Assembly: GCA_036823295.1 (NCBI GenBank)
Contig: DAISGD010000010.1
Span: 1-64,000 of the forward strand
Direction: 5' to 3'
DNA: 64,000 nucleotides
From: UBA4742 sp002403895
GTDB lineage: Bacteria > Actinomycetota > Acidimicrobiia > Acidimicrobiales > Acidimicrobilacustridaceae
Positions 35,534 through 43,682 of this stretch are shown one piece after another (positions within the stretch are counted from its first letter, which is position 1; each line of letters begins with the position of its first letter). Both the position numbers and the translations under genes were made by a program. The notes under the pieces were generated by a model. It searched no databases and was not told the origin of the DNA. It saw nothing but the letters and a program-made list of their open reading frames with translations.

Positions 35534-36990
35534 CCGACACCACCGCCGAAACTGGCACCGGAGCAGAACAGGCCGACCACGAGCGCCCGCCTGAGCCCAC
35601 CATCAAGGACTACCGGCAGCGCTACGAGACCTACGCCGCCATCCCCGAGGCCGGGCGGGACCGGGCCGAGGTGCTCGCCGAGATGCGGGCCATGGCCGAG
35701 CTCGAAGCGGCCCGTTGGGAGCAGGGCTACGCCTCCGGGTCGGTCTACAACGGCGACCCTGACCACATCGCCTTCCTCAACGAGGTCTACGCCCTCAACT
35801 CCCAGGCCAACCCGCTGCACACCGACCTGTGGCCGAGCGGCACCAAGTACGAGAGCGAGATCGTGGCCATGACCGCCACCATGCTCGGCGGGGGCGGCAT
35901 CGGCGACGGGCCGGGCAGCGACACCGGCGTGTGCGGCACCGTGTCGTCGGGCGGTAGCGAGAGCATCCAGCTGGCCATGAAGACCTACCGGGACCATGCC
36001 CTGGCCACCCGGGGCATCACCGAGCCCGAGATGATCGTGCCCATCAGCGCCCACGCCGCCTTCGACAAGGCGGCCCAGTACTTCGGCATCAAGATCATCC
36101 ACATCCCCACCGGCCCCGACTGGCGGGCCGATGTCGCCGCCACCGAGGCGGCCATCACCGACAACACGGTGGTCATGGTGGGCTCGGCCCCGTCGTTCCC
36201 CCACGGCGTGGTGGACCCGATCGAGGAGCTGAGCGAGCTGGCCCGAGCCCGGGGCATCGGCTTCCACACCGACGGCTGCCTCGGAGGCTTCGTGCTCCCC
36301 TGGGCCGAGAAGCTGGGCTGGCCGGTGCCGCCGTTCGACTTCCGCCTGCCCGGCGTGACCTCCATGTCGGCCGACACCCACAAGTACGGCTACGCGGCCA
36401 AGGGCACCTCGGTGGTGCTCTACCGCAACGTGGAGCTGCGCCATCACCAGTACTTCACCATCACCGACTGGCCCGGCGGTCTCTACGCCTCGCCGTCGTT
36501 CGCCGGGAGCCGGCCGGGGGCGCTGAGCGCGGCGTGTTGGGCGGCGCTGGTGTCCACCGGCGAGTCGGGCTACCTCGCCGCCACCCGGGCCATCCTCGAA
36601 ACCGCGGGTCGGGTCAAGGCCGCTCTGCGCGCCGACTTCCCCGAACTGGAGATCTTCGGCGACCCCCTGTTCGTGGTGGCTTTCCGCAGCGTCGATGACA
36701 CGCTCGACATTTACCGGGTGCTCGACGCCATGACCGCGCTGGGTTGGAGTCTCAACGGTCTGCACCGCCCGGCCGCCGTGCACCTGTGCGTCACCCAACG
36801 GACGACGCAACCGGGCGTGACCGACCGCTTCGTCGTCGACTTGCGAGCCGCCATCGATGAGGTGCGGGCCCACCCCACGGCCGAGGGCGGCATGGCCCCG
36901 ATCTACGGCATGGCCAACACCATCCCCGAGCGGGGCCTCGTGGCCCACGCCATGTTGGACCACATGGACAGCTGGTACCGGCTGCCATGA
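35530..36990 (+). CDS. PLP-dependent lyase/decarboxylase of the sphingosine-1-phosphate lyase type
   Basis: 486 residues. The PLP Lys is in SADTHKYGYAAKGTS. The segments CGTVSSGGSESIQLAMKTYRD, GFHTDGCLGGFVLPW and NPLHTDLWPSG are characteristic of the sphingosine-phosphate-lyase branch of group-II PLP decarboxylases. Members cleave phosphorylated amino alcohols to an aldehyde and phosphoethanolamine, or decarboxylate amino acids. Unlike the eukaryotic lyase there is no membrane anchor. It is coupled by ATGA overlaps to the kinase before it and the GNAT after it. Confidence 0.88.
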   Translation: MTDTTAETGTGAEQADHERPPEPTIKDYRQRYETYAAIPEAGRDRAEVLAEMRAMAELEAARWEQGYASGSVYNGDPDHIAFLNEVYALNSQANPLHTDLWPSGTKYESEIVAMTATMLGGGGIGDGPGSDTGVCGTVSSGGSESIQLAMKTYRDHALATRGITEPEMIVPISAHAAFDKAAQYFGIKIIHIPTGPDWRADVAATEAAITDNTVVMVGSAPSFPHGVVDPIEELSELARARGIGFHTDGCLGGFVLPWAEKLGWPVPPFDFRLPGVTSMSADTHKYGYAAKGTSVVLYRNVELRHHQYFTITDWPGGLYASPSFAGSRPGALSAACWAALVSTGESGYLAATRAILETAGRVKAALRADFPELEIFGDPLFVVAFRSVDDTLDIYRVLDAMTALGWSLNGLHRPAAVHLCVTQRTTQPGVTDRFVVDLRAAIDEVRAHPTAEGGMAPIYGMANTIPERGLVAHAMLDHMDSWYRLP

Positions 36991-37625
36991 ACGTCCAGCC
37001 CAACCCCGGCACCCCACCAACCCCTACCGTCGAGCGGGCGGTGGATTCCGACCGCAAAGCGCTGGCCGAGATCTTGGCCCGCGCCTTTCGCGACGACCCG
37101 GTGTGGAACTGGCTCTTCCCCGACGATCGCGGTCGGGACCGCCGCGCCGCCTTGGTGTTCCGGGCCTACCTCTACGACAGCCTGAAGCGGGGCGAGGTGC
37201 TCACCACCCCCGATCGGGTGGCCGCTGCGCTGTGGAAGCCGCCGGGCAAGTGGAAGCTCAGCAACGGCTCCATCCTGCGGACCCTGCCCGACCTGCTGCG
37301 GGCCTTCGGCCGACGCCTGCCGGCATCGTTGGAGGTAGAGCGCAAGGTCGAGGCCCAGCACCCCGACGAGCCGCACTGGTACCTGGCCGTCATCGGAACC
37401 GACCCGGTGGCCCAGGGGCGCGGCGTGGGAGCGGCACTGATCCGCCAGGTCACCGACCGCTGCGACCGCGACGGTCTACCCGCCTACCTCGAGTCATCCA
37501 AGGCTGACAACGTGCCGTACTACGAACGCTTCGGTTTCAAGGTCACCGGCGAGACCGTGCTCGGCAACGACGGGCCCACCATCTGGTTCATGTGGCGCGA
37601 CCCGCAAGCGCTGGAGGCCGGCTGA
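36987..37625 (+). CDS. GNAT-family N-acetyltransferase
   Basis: 212 residues. The N-terminal part has AFRDDPVWNWLFPDDRGRDRR; the acetyl-CoA loop is GTDPVAQGRGVGAALIRQV (Q/R-x-x-G-x-G/A), followed by PAYLESSKADNVPYYERFGF. It is translationally coupled to the PLP lyase. The acceptor may be an amine of the same pathway (inference from the operon). Confidence 0.88.
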   Translation: MNVQPNPGTPPTPTVERAVDSDRKALAEILARAFRDDPVWNWLFPDDRGRDRRAALVFRAYLYDSLKRGEVLTTPDRVAAALWKPPGKWKLSNGSILRTLPDLLRAFGRRLPASLEVERKVEAQHPDEPHWYLAVIGTDPVAQGRGVGAALIRQVTDRCDRDGLPAYLESSKADNVPYYERFGFKVTGETVLGNDGPTIWFMWRDPQALEAG

Positions 37626-37766
37626 GCTCGTCTCGATCGACAGACGAGCCGTTCCCGGTCGCATTCGGCGTACATCGTCGTCGGAGCGATCGGGCTGGCT
37701 CTGCTCGCCGCAGTCGGAACAGCCAGACTCCGACGCCGAGCATCTACCCCTACTGTGGGTGCGTAG
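37626..37766 (+). pseudogene. Membrane-anchor tail fragment downstream of the GNAT gene
   Basis: In the same frame as the GNAT gene and directly after its stop, an open stretch encodes SAYIVVGAIGLALLAAVGTA followed by RLRRRAS and a stop at 37764. It has the form of a C-terminal transmembrane anchor with a basic tail, without a start codon or the rest of its protein. I read it as the leftover end of a deleted gene at the edge of the inserted module. Confidence 0.3.
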
Positions 37767-37802
37767 CTCGCGTCGACGGGCTGAGCGCAAGGGGGTCCAG
37801 GC

Positions 37803-39002
37803 GTGACAACGATGGTCGATGTTCCGGTCCGACTTGAGCCTGAGGCACCGATTTCGCGTGGATCGCGGGCGTTGCTCGTTGCTGGCGTTGCCTCGCTCAG
37901 CGCGGGAGCGATCCATGCCGCGGCAGTGGGTGCTCATGCCGAACACCCGGCGGCGGCTCGGGTCTTCATCGTGGTTGCGCTGGTGCAGCTGGGATGGGGA
38001 GCGATGGCGCTGGCCCGACCGAGCCGGGCCGTGGCGCTGGTCGGCCTTCTTCTCAACGCCGTGCTCGTCGGTGGTTGGGTGTTGGCCAAGACGAAGGGGC
38101 TCACCTTCGTCGACGGGCTGGATCAGGTCGAGCCGATACAGGTAGCGGACGGTTTGGCGGCCGCGCTGGCCGCGGTGTCGGCTCTGGCCGCGGTCTGGAG
38201 TCTCAAGCGACACCATGCCGATCGACGTGCTCCGCTGCTCGTGGGTGTCGCGGTGGCCGTGCTTGCCGCCGTGGCGTTCCCCGGGATGGTCGAAGCGGGC
38301 AACCACGTCCATGGCGCTGGCGAGGCGAAAGCCATCGTCGTCGGAGCCGACGGACAGGCCACGCTCACCGATGCTTCTGTGGCCCTGCCGACCAAGCCCT
38401 ACGACCCGAACATGCCGATCGACCTTGGCGGGGTTGCAGGGGTGACACCGGAGCAGCAGGCTCGGGCCGAAAACGAGGTGGCGATCACCGTGATGCGGCT
38501 CCCGCAGTGGGCCGACCCGGCCGCCGCGGAAGCGGCGGGGTACCGGTCCATCGGCGACGGTTTCACCGGATTCGAGCACTACATCAGCTGGTCGAGTCTC
38601 AATGATGGCAAGATCCTCGATCCCGATCACCCGGAATCTCTTGTCTACCGGGTGACCGGTTCCACCAAGACCCTCGAGGCGGCGATGTACATGCTCCCGC
38701 CCGGGTCGACCCTGGATGCTGTCCCTGACCTCGGTGGAGCGCTCACCCAGTGGCACATCCACGACAATCTTTGCTTCACCAACAATGCGGCCCCGCAGGT
38801 GGTTGGCCTCACCAACAGCGACGGCACCTGCGAGGCGCCGCTGGTGAAGCTGCTGCCGGTGCCGATGATCCACGTGTGGATCGTGCCCGAGACCTGCGGG
38901 CCGTTCTCCGCGTTGGAAGGCGTCGGCGCTGGCCAGATCAAACCGGGCGAGCAGCGTCTGTGCGACCACGTTCACGGGAGCACAACCGGCAGCGGCTTCT
39001 AG
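37803..39002 (+). CDS. Five-TM membrane protein with a His/Cys-rich extracytoplasmic domain (paralogue of 5594-6871)
   Basis: 399 residues, GTG start at 37803. Five hydrophobic segments lie at about residues 24-43, 49-69, 75-95, 118-138 and 148-167. The spacer contains AGNHVHGAGEA. A C-terminal domain holds TQWHIHDNLCFTNN and then MIHVWIVPETCGPFSALEGV, ending CDHVHGSTTGSGF. Over its length it parallels the 425-residue protein at 5594-6871 in both topology and motifs. Metal binding is inferred from the His/Cys pattern. No characterised family is recognised. Confidence 0.82.
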   Translation: MTTMVDVPVRLEPEAPISRGSRALLVAGVASLSAGAIHAAAVGAHAEHPAAARVFIVVALVQLGWGAMALARPSRAVALVGLLLNAVLVGGWVLAKTKGLTFVDGLDQVEPIQVADGLAAALAAVSALAAVWSLKRHHADRRAPLLVGVAVAVLAAVAFPGMVEAGNHVHGAGEAKAIVVGADGQATLTDASVALPTKPYDPNMPIDLGGVAGVTPEQQARAENEVAITVMRLPQWADPAAAEAAGYRSIGDGFTGFEHYISWSSLNDGKILDPDHPESLVYRVTGSTKTLEAAMYMLPPGSTLDAVPDLGGALTQWHIHDNLCFTNNAAPQVVGLTNSDGTCEAPLVKLLPVPMIHVWIVPETCGPFSALEGVGAGQIKPGEQRLCDHVHGSTTGSGF

Positions 39003-39176
39003 CGCCCTGCAAACGAATCCGTGGTGAATGGCCGCGATCCCAGCGGCGACCTCGGGCATGTGGCTGTTGTCTGAGCTGACCCAAAAACGGGGGAGGTTGG
39101 CGGATATCGAAAGGCAACACCTATCGATCAAAGGAGCCGCTGGCGTAGCCAGCGTCGCCGGTGATGCGGCGTGCTG

Positions 39177-39599
39177 TCACTGTGGGAGCCGTCGTGCCCG
39201 GCCTCGCTCCGCCGACCTCGGCGAGGATGACGCAGACCGGGCTCCAAGCGCTAGTGGGTCCGCTGGACGACAAGCCAGGTTCACGGACGAACCGAACACG
39301 TCACCACGGCGGTGCACGGCGGTGCCGTGGTGCAGACCGGTCCGCACGGCAGGGAAGCTTGGCTCGAGGGTCGTTGCCTGCACGATGGCAGCTGCCAGGC
39401 GCAGCCCAGTTTCGGGGGAGTCGGACAGGCAGAGGACGGCGTCGCCGATCGATTTCACGAGCCGGTCCCCCGGTTGGCATGCCCCATCGGCGATGTCGGC
39501 CAGGCGAATGGCGAGCCTTGCGGCCAACTCGTCGCCGTGTGTCTCGGTGGCGGCGGCGAATCCGACCAGATCGACGAACACGAAGGTCGAGTTACGCAT
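39177..39599 (-). pseudogene. Truncated class-III adenylate/guanylate cyclase
   Basis: The frame from the ATG at 39599 encodes STFVFVDLVGFAAATETHGD, GDRLVKSIGDAVLCLSDS, VRTGLHHGTAVHRRGDVFG and SSVNLACR, the catalytic core of small single-domain class-III cyclases. After VNLACR the homology stops and about 35 unrelated residues follow. The dimerisation-arm and C-terminal part of the domain are missing, so the product is probably inactive. Confidence 0.6.
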
Positions 39600-39735
39600 G
39601 ATGGTTCTCCTCAGGCGCTTCGTTGCGACAGACCTCGTCGCCAGCGTCCCGGACCTCTTGCGGCGCCAGGGTCTACGTCGAAGGTGGCGGCGCAGCCCGG
39701 TCCGCAGAAGAGCAGCTGGAGGTCCTGGCGCCGGC

Positions 39736-39930
39736 TCACGACCGGACCAATCGCCCGATCGCGGCTGACGCCGCAGCGAGCTTGTCGGCGGCGGTGTCCC
39801 CGCCTTCAGTGATGGCGTCGGCGACACAGTGGGAGATGTGTCCGTCGAGCAGTTCCAGCGCCACCGCTTGAAGGGCGCGGGTGGCGGCAGCTACCTGGTC
39901 GAGTACGAAATCCCCCGAACCCCAGCCATG
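39736..39930 (-). pseudogene. CsoR-family (DUF156) gene lacking its N-terminal half
   Basis: On the minus strand a frame ending at 39736 reads DQVAAATRALQAVALELLDG, HISHCVADAI and AAIGRLVRS. It matches the C-terminal half of the intact CsoR of this window (SSVTRALQGVGLGLLDEHM, then RHCV). The His and second Cys ligand are present, but helix 1 and the first Cys are gone and there is no in-frame start. It is clear debris of a metal-sensing repressor gene. Confidence 0.6.
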
Positions 39931-39976
39931 TCGGGTCGGTTCGAGTGCCGGTGTGTCAATCGACAGTATCTGAGGC

Positions 39977-40573
39977 CTAGCTGGGCTTGCCTAGGGCGGT
40001 GGCAAGGACCTTCTCCAGCTCGTCGTCGGTCACGCCCCCGACGAGTTTGGCGTCGACACGACCGTTCGGGTCAACCAGGTAGGACTCAGGGACCGCGGTG
40101 ACGCCGTAGGCGAGGGCGATGTCGCCTTCGTCACCGAGGATCACGGGCCAGGTCCCGCCGTGTTCATCGAACCAGCTGCGCACCGCGTCGGTCGAGTCGT
40201 TGAACACGACCATCACGACGGTGGCATCACGTGCGGCTTGGTGCCTCTCGGCAAACGTCTTCAGCTCGGGGTGTTCCTTGCGGCAGGGGACGCACCACGT
40301 CGCGAAGAAGTTCACAAGCACCCAGTGACCGAGCTGGCTTCGAAGCGTGAAGGTCTTGCCGTCGAGGGTGGGCCCTTCCACGGCGGGTGCCGCGTGGCCG
40401 ATGAGCGGGCTCTCTACTGCCCGTTGGTCGGTGGGGGTGCGGGTGGCGAGCACGCCGATCAGCACCACGATGACCAAGCCGAGGGCGGCGGCCATCCAAC
40501 GGATTGGATGGCGGCGCTGGCTTGGCCCCTCGATGTCCGGCTTGGGGTCGATGTCGTGGGCGAGGTCAACCAT
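39977..40573 (-). CDS. TlpA/CcmG-type membrane-anchored thioredoxin
   Basis: 198 residues. An N-terminal signal anchor (about residues 26-45) is followed by a thioredoxin fold with active site FFATWCVPCRKEHPEL and cis-Pro motif GVTAVPESYLVDPNG, which is the CcmG/ResA pattern. It reduces extracytoplasmic disulphides using electrons from a CcdA-like carrier. It starts ten bases after the stop of the small membrane gene at 40584-40772 and is probably in the same operon. Confidence 0.9.
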   Translation of the reverse strand: MVDLAHDIDPKPDIEGPSQRRHPIRWMAAALGLVIVVLIGVLATRTPTDQRAVESPLIGHAAPAVEGPTLDGKTFTLRSQLGHWVLVNFFATWCVPCRKEHPELKTFAERHQAARDATVVMVVFNDSTDAVRSWFDEHGGTWPVILGDEGDIALAYGVTAVPESYLVDPNGRVDAKLVGGVTDDELEKVLATALGKPS

Positions 40574-40583
40574 GCGCCCGCCG

Positions 40584-40772
40584 TCAGCTATTGGAGTGTT
40601 CCTCGGCGTCGCTCGCGAGCTTCGACTTGAGTTCGGCGATCTCGTCGCTCATCTGTGTCATCCGTTGGGCGTCGCTGCTCTGGTCGGCGTTGCGGGAACG
40701 CATGCCCCACATGACCAGACCCATGACTCCCATCATCAACGGGCAGGCGAGCAGTGGGAGGTACGGACCCAT
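40584..40772 (-). CDS. Small single-pass membrane protein
   Basis: 62 residues. The hydrophobic MGPYLPLLACPLMMGVMGLV with the CPLMM pattern is followed by a charged, coiled-coil-like tail (MSDEIAELKSKLASDAEE). The layout (short membrane helix with C-P-L-M, then a helical tail) resembles the DUF2933-type protein at 45665-45931. The ATG at 40772 has GGAG ahead; the frame is open to 40832. Confidence 0.6.
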   Translation of the reverse strand: MGPYLPLLACPLMMGVMGLVMWGMRSRNADQSSDAQRMTQMSDEIAELKSKLASDAEEHSNS

Positions 40773-40795
40773 GAGTTCTCCAGACGTCGGATTGT

Positions 40796-40812
40796 TCTTA
40801 CTCAATGTAAGA
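40796..40812. promoter_or_regulatory. Candidate BlaI-type operator, site 1
   Basis: TCTTAC-tcaat-GTAAGA, a perfect six-base inverted repeat, lies 24 bases upstream of the small membrane-protein gene (minus strand). Two similar sites lie at 41445-41460 and 42898-42913. The TAC/GTA cores resemble those of known BlaI/MecI operators. Confidence 0.45.
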
Positions 40813-40842
40813 GATGGGCCGTCAATTGGCAAGCGGGCTGTT

Positions 40843-41418
40843 TCAGAGATTGAAGGCTCGGTTGATCATGGTGTCGAGTCGTTGTTGGCTGAGCTCGCCG
40901 GTGTGGCGGTCGACTTCGGTACCGTCGGCGGCGATCAAGATCGTGGTGGGCATGCCGATCAGCCCGGCTGTCTGCGCGACCCCACCGTCGGGGTCGAAGC
41001 CTGACGGGTAGTGGACTCCCAACTCGTCGAACAGCTTGATCGCGTACTCCCGGCTGTCGGCATTGTTGATGCCGACGAACAGGACCTGGGCACCGAGCTT
41101 GTCGTGCTCGGCCTGGAACGCCGGCAGTTCCTGTCGGCAGGGAACGCACCAGGTCGCCCAGAAGTTCACCACGACCGGATGGCCTCGCGAGGCGGCGAGC
41201 GAGACCCGGGGCTGGTCGACGCGTAGGTTCTCGAGGTCGAAGGCCACCGGCGTCGACCCCGGTGTCGGCCGGTCGGGCGGCGTCGAATCGTGGAGCAGCG
41301 CCAGCTGGGCGGCGCCGAGCGCGATCATCGTTGCGGCGACGAGCCACGGCCACCGCTTTCGGCGTCCTGCCGGCCGTTCAACGACATCGGGGGGCTCGCT
41401 AAGCGGATCGGGGATCAC
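40843..41418 (-). CDS. TlpA-like membrane-anchored thioredoxin, second copy
   Basis: 191 residues. An N-terminal anchor (about residues 24-42) is followed by a thioredoxin fold with NFWATWCVPCRQELPAF and cis-Pro motif IGMPTTILIAADG. It differs enough from the 39977-40573 protein to have a different partner. The start is a GTG at 41418, divergent from the BlaI gene at 41526. Confidence 0.9.
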   Translation of the reverse strand: MIPDPLSEPPDVVERPAGRRKRWPWLVAATMIALGAAQLALLHDSTPPDRPTPGSTPVAFDLENLRVDQPRVSLAASRGHPVVVNFWATWCVPCRQELPAFQAEHDKLGAQVLFVGINNADSREYAIKLFDELGVHYPSGFDPDGGVAQTAGLIGMPTTILIAADGTEVDRHTGELSQQRLDTMINRAFNL

Positions 41419-41444
41419 CGCAGCTCATCCGGCTGTGCCATGAT

Positions 41445-41460
41445 CACTTACACGTTGTAG
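41445..41460. promoter_or_regulatory. Candidate BlaI-type operator, site 2
   Basis: CACTTACACGTTGTAG contains the inverted TTACA/TGTA cores. It lies in the 107-base gap between a divergent TlpA gene and the BlaI gene, so binding could control both. Confidence 0.45.
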
Positions 41461-41525
41461 CACCCACGATTAGTCGTCGGGCATTCGTTGGGTGCGCCAG
41501 TTCTGTCGGTCACAAGGGAAGGACG

Positions 41526-41909
41526 ATGTCGATGCCACGGGCCGGTGCCGGTGAGCTGGAGGCGGCGGTCATGGACGTCGTGTGGGAGGGCTCCGGGTGG
41601 ATGACCCCTGGTGACGTGCTCGCCGAGGTCGCCAAGGCCCGAGATCTGGCCTACAACACTGTATTGACGATCATGGTGCGCCTCTGGCGCAAGGGTCGGC
41701 TTGTGCGCGAGCGCAACGGGCGCGCCTATGCCTACCAGGCCAGCCAGACGCGTGAGGGGTGGGCTGCGACCCGGATGTCGGGGATGCTGGCCGAGGTCCA
41801 TGACCGTCCGGCAGCTCTGAGCCTCCTGATGGACGACCTGAGTGCTCGTGACCGCGACCAGTTGCGGCGTCTCCTCGCTGATCGGTCGCGCCGCCCAAAG
41901 GGGACCTGA
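41526..41909 (+). CDS. BlaI/MecI/CopY-family transcriptional repressor
   Basis: 127 residues. The winged-helix N-terminal domain is seen in ELEAAVMDVVWEGSGWMTP, then VLAEVAKARDLAYNTVLTIM and LWRKGRLVRERNGRAYAYQA, with a short helical dimerisation end. In the family, an M56 metallopeptidase encoded next door relieves repression, either by cleaving the repressor or by signalling. The M56 gene follows after one base. Here the targets are probably redox genes rather than a beta-lactamase. Confidence 0.92.
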   Translation: MSMPRAGAGELEAAVMDVVWEGSGWMTPGDVLAEVAKARDLAYNTVLTIMVRLWRKGRLVRERNGRAYAYQASQTREGWAATRMSGMLAEVHDRPAALSLLMDDLSARDRDQLRRLLADRSRRPKGT

Positions 41910-41910
41910 G

Positions 41911-42852
41911 GTGCTCCTGGCGCTCACACTCGTGTGTGGCCTTGCGCTGGTCACCGCACCGGGCCTCCTGCGCGCCCAAAGTGCCCGTCTCGCACCGGCG
42001 GAATGGGCTCGCATCTGTCGCCTCGCGCTGCTGACGGGCTGGATTGGCGTCGAGGTGGCTTTGATCGGCCAGGCGGCGCCGACGGTGCTCAGATTCTTCG
42101 GGGCGTCACCGCTGGCGAACGCGTGCGAGAAGATGGTCGGCGGCTGGGTGGCAGGCGGCCCCACCGTCGGGTGGGCAGCGGCGACCATTGCTGTGGCGAT
42201 GCCGGTGTTGGCTGGTGTCGGCGCCGTGAGAACGCGTCGAACGTGGGGCACCGTCCACCTCGAGTCGACCCTCGGTACCCACGAGGAGTTCGAGGGTTTC
42301 GACCTATTGGTCCTCTCGACCGAAACGTTCATCGCTTACAGCGTCACTCACGAGGGCCAAAACCAGATCGTCGTGTCCGACGGGCTGCTGTGCACCCTCG
42401 ATGACCCCAGCCGTCACCTCGTCCTCGCCCATGAGGCCGCCCACCTCCGCCACGGCCACCACCGGTTCTTGATGCTGGCCACCTGCATCGAGCACGGCTT
42501 CGGGGGCGCGTGGCCGGTACGAGCCAGCACCGGAGCGATGCGTTCCGCACTCGAACGGTGGGCCGACGACGAAGCTGCCGGGGTAGCCACCCCTGAGCGT
42601 CGGCGCCTGCGAACGGCGTTGATCGCAGTGGCTACCTTGACAGGACCCGATGTTGTCGCGTCCCTCTGGGGCCCGACGACAATTTTCGAACGCCTCGTCG
42701 CTCTTGACGACGCACCAGCGTGCCCATCACTGATCCGTCGCGGCGTGTTCTACGCACCCTTTGTGACCGTCAGCCTCCTTGGCGTCGCCGCGCTCGGCAT
42801 GTGGCTCGGAGAGATGCCCAGGATCATCGCCATGGCCTCCTGCCCGATCTAG
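41911..42852 (+). CDS. M56-family (BlaR1-like) membrane metallopeptidase
   Basis: 313 residues. A GTG at 41911 immediately follows the BlaI stop. Several transmembrane segments surround a cytoplasmic zinc-peptidase loop with HEAAH (in LAHEAAHLRHGHH) and a later ERWADDEAA. No penicillin-binding sensor domain follows, so the signal it senses is not beta-lactam-like by this sequence. This short form is common in Actinobacteria. Confidence 0.88.
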   Translation: MLLALTLVCGLALVTAPGLLRAQSARLAPAEWARICRLALLTGWIGVEVALIGQAAPTVLRFFGASPLANACEKMVGGWVAGGPTVGWAAATIAVAMPVLAGVGAVRTRRTWGTVHLESTLGTHEEFEGFDLLVLSTETFIAYSVTHEGQNQIVVSDGLLCTLDDPSRHLVLAHEAAHLRHGHHRFLMLATCIEHGFGGAWPVRASTGAMRSALERWADDEAAGVATPERRRLRTALIAVATLTGPDVVASLWGPTTIFERLVALDDAPACPSLIRRGVFYAPFVTVSLLGVAALGMWLGEMPRIIAMASCPI

Positions 42853-42897
42853 CGGCACCGCCCGGCGAGCCCGACTAGCGCCCCATCCAACCAAGAA

Positions 42898-42913
42898 CTA
42901 CGTTTTGTAAGTG
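42898..42913. promoter_or_regulatory. Candidate BlaI-type operator, site 3
   Basis: CTACGTTTTGTAAGTG shares CTAC...TGTAAGTG with the reverse complement of site 2 (CTACAACGTGTAAGTG). It ends one base before the ATG of the CcdA gene at 42915, where a ribosome-binding site would be; repression could block translation start or a near-leaderless transcript. Confidence 0.42.
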
Positions 42914-42914
42914 C

Positions 42915-43646
42915 ATGAACGGCGCCACTCTCCCTCTCCTCGCTGTCGGGGCTGGAGTGATCTCCTTCAGCTCGCCGTGCTGCCTGCCGCTGTTGCCCGG
43001 CTACTTGTCGTATCTCTCGGGCCTGCCCGTCTCCGAACTCGACCGTCGCCAAGCCCGAGCAGCATCGGTGCGGGCCGCGGTGGGTTTCGTCGTTGGCTTC
43101 AGCGCGGTGTTCACCGCGCTGGGGGTGGCCGCGGGGCTCGCGGGCGCCGTCATCACCCGCGAGTTGCCGTTGATCCTCCGCGGTGCGGGCTTGGTCATAA
43201 TCGTCATGGGGCTAGCCATGATCGGCGTGTTGCGGATCCCGGTGCTGTATCGCGAGCGCCGCTTCGACCTGGCCCGCACCGCGGCAGGTGGGCCGAGGGC
43301 GGCCGCGGCGATGGGTGCCGCGTTCGCGTTCGGGTGGGCGCCATGCATCGGCCCGGTGTTGGCCACGATCCTGGCGACCGCGGCGGCGACTCGCACCGCG
43401 ATCTGGGGCGGCGTGCTTCTCGCGCTCTACTCGCTTGGGCTCGGCCTGCCCTTCATCGCGTTGGCCGTCGGCTTCTCACGAGCCCAAACATCCACCGCGT
43501 GGCTTCGTCGCCATGCCCGAGCCGTCGAAACCACCGGCGGGATCGTGCTCGTCATCGTCGGCGTGTCCTTCGTGACCGGGGCGTGGCGGGGCCTGTTTGT
43601 CCCGTTGCAACGCTGGTTCGCCCGGTTTGGCTGGCCACCGGTATGA
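42915..43646 (+). CDS. ccdA: CcdA-like thiol electron-transfer membrane protein
   Basis: 243 residues, six transmembrane segments. The two redox cysteines are in FSSPCCLPLLPGYLSYLSG (TM1) and FGWAPCIGPVLATIL (TM4), the CcdA/DsbD-beta pattern. It carries electrons from cytoplasmic thioredoxin across the membrane to TlpA-like proteins. It is the first gene of a plus-strand redox operon reaching at least 45579. Confidence 0.92.
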   Translation: MNGATLPLLAVGAGVISFSSPCCLPLLPGYLSYLSGLPVSELDRRQARAASVRAAVGFVVGFSAVFTALGVAAGLAGAVITRELPLILRGAGLVIIVMGLAMIGVLRIPVLYRERRFDLARTAAGGPRAAAAMGAAFAFGWAPCIGPVLATILATAAATRTAIWGGVLLALYSLGLGLPFIALAVGFSRAQTSTAWLRRHARAVETTGGIVLVIVGVSFVTGAWRGLFVPLQRWFARFGWPPV

Positions 43647-43682
43647 GCCGTACCCGACGACCGCCGACCGTGGGGGACACCG

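Noticed and set aside
35491..37020. Long open frame (509 codons) on the minus strand opposite the PLP lyase gene
   Set aside because: It is an antisense shadow: composition is His/Gly/Arg/Val-rich with no domain pattern, and the plus-strand frame has full PLP-enzyme motifs.
37494..39131. 545-codon minus-strand frame over the five-TM protein gene
   Set aside because: Low-complexity Arg/His/Gly-rich translation and no motif; the plus strand has clear transmembrane and His/Cys patterns shared with a paralogue.
39028..39768. 246-codon plus-strand frame over the truncated cyclase
   Set aside because: Cyclase motifs on the minus strand are specific; the plus frame is Ser/Arg-rich without domain signs.
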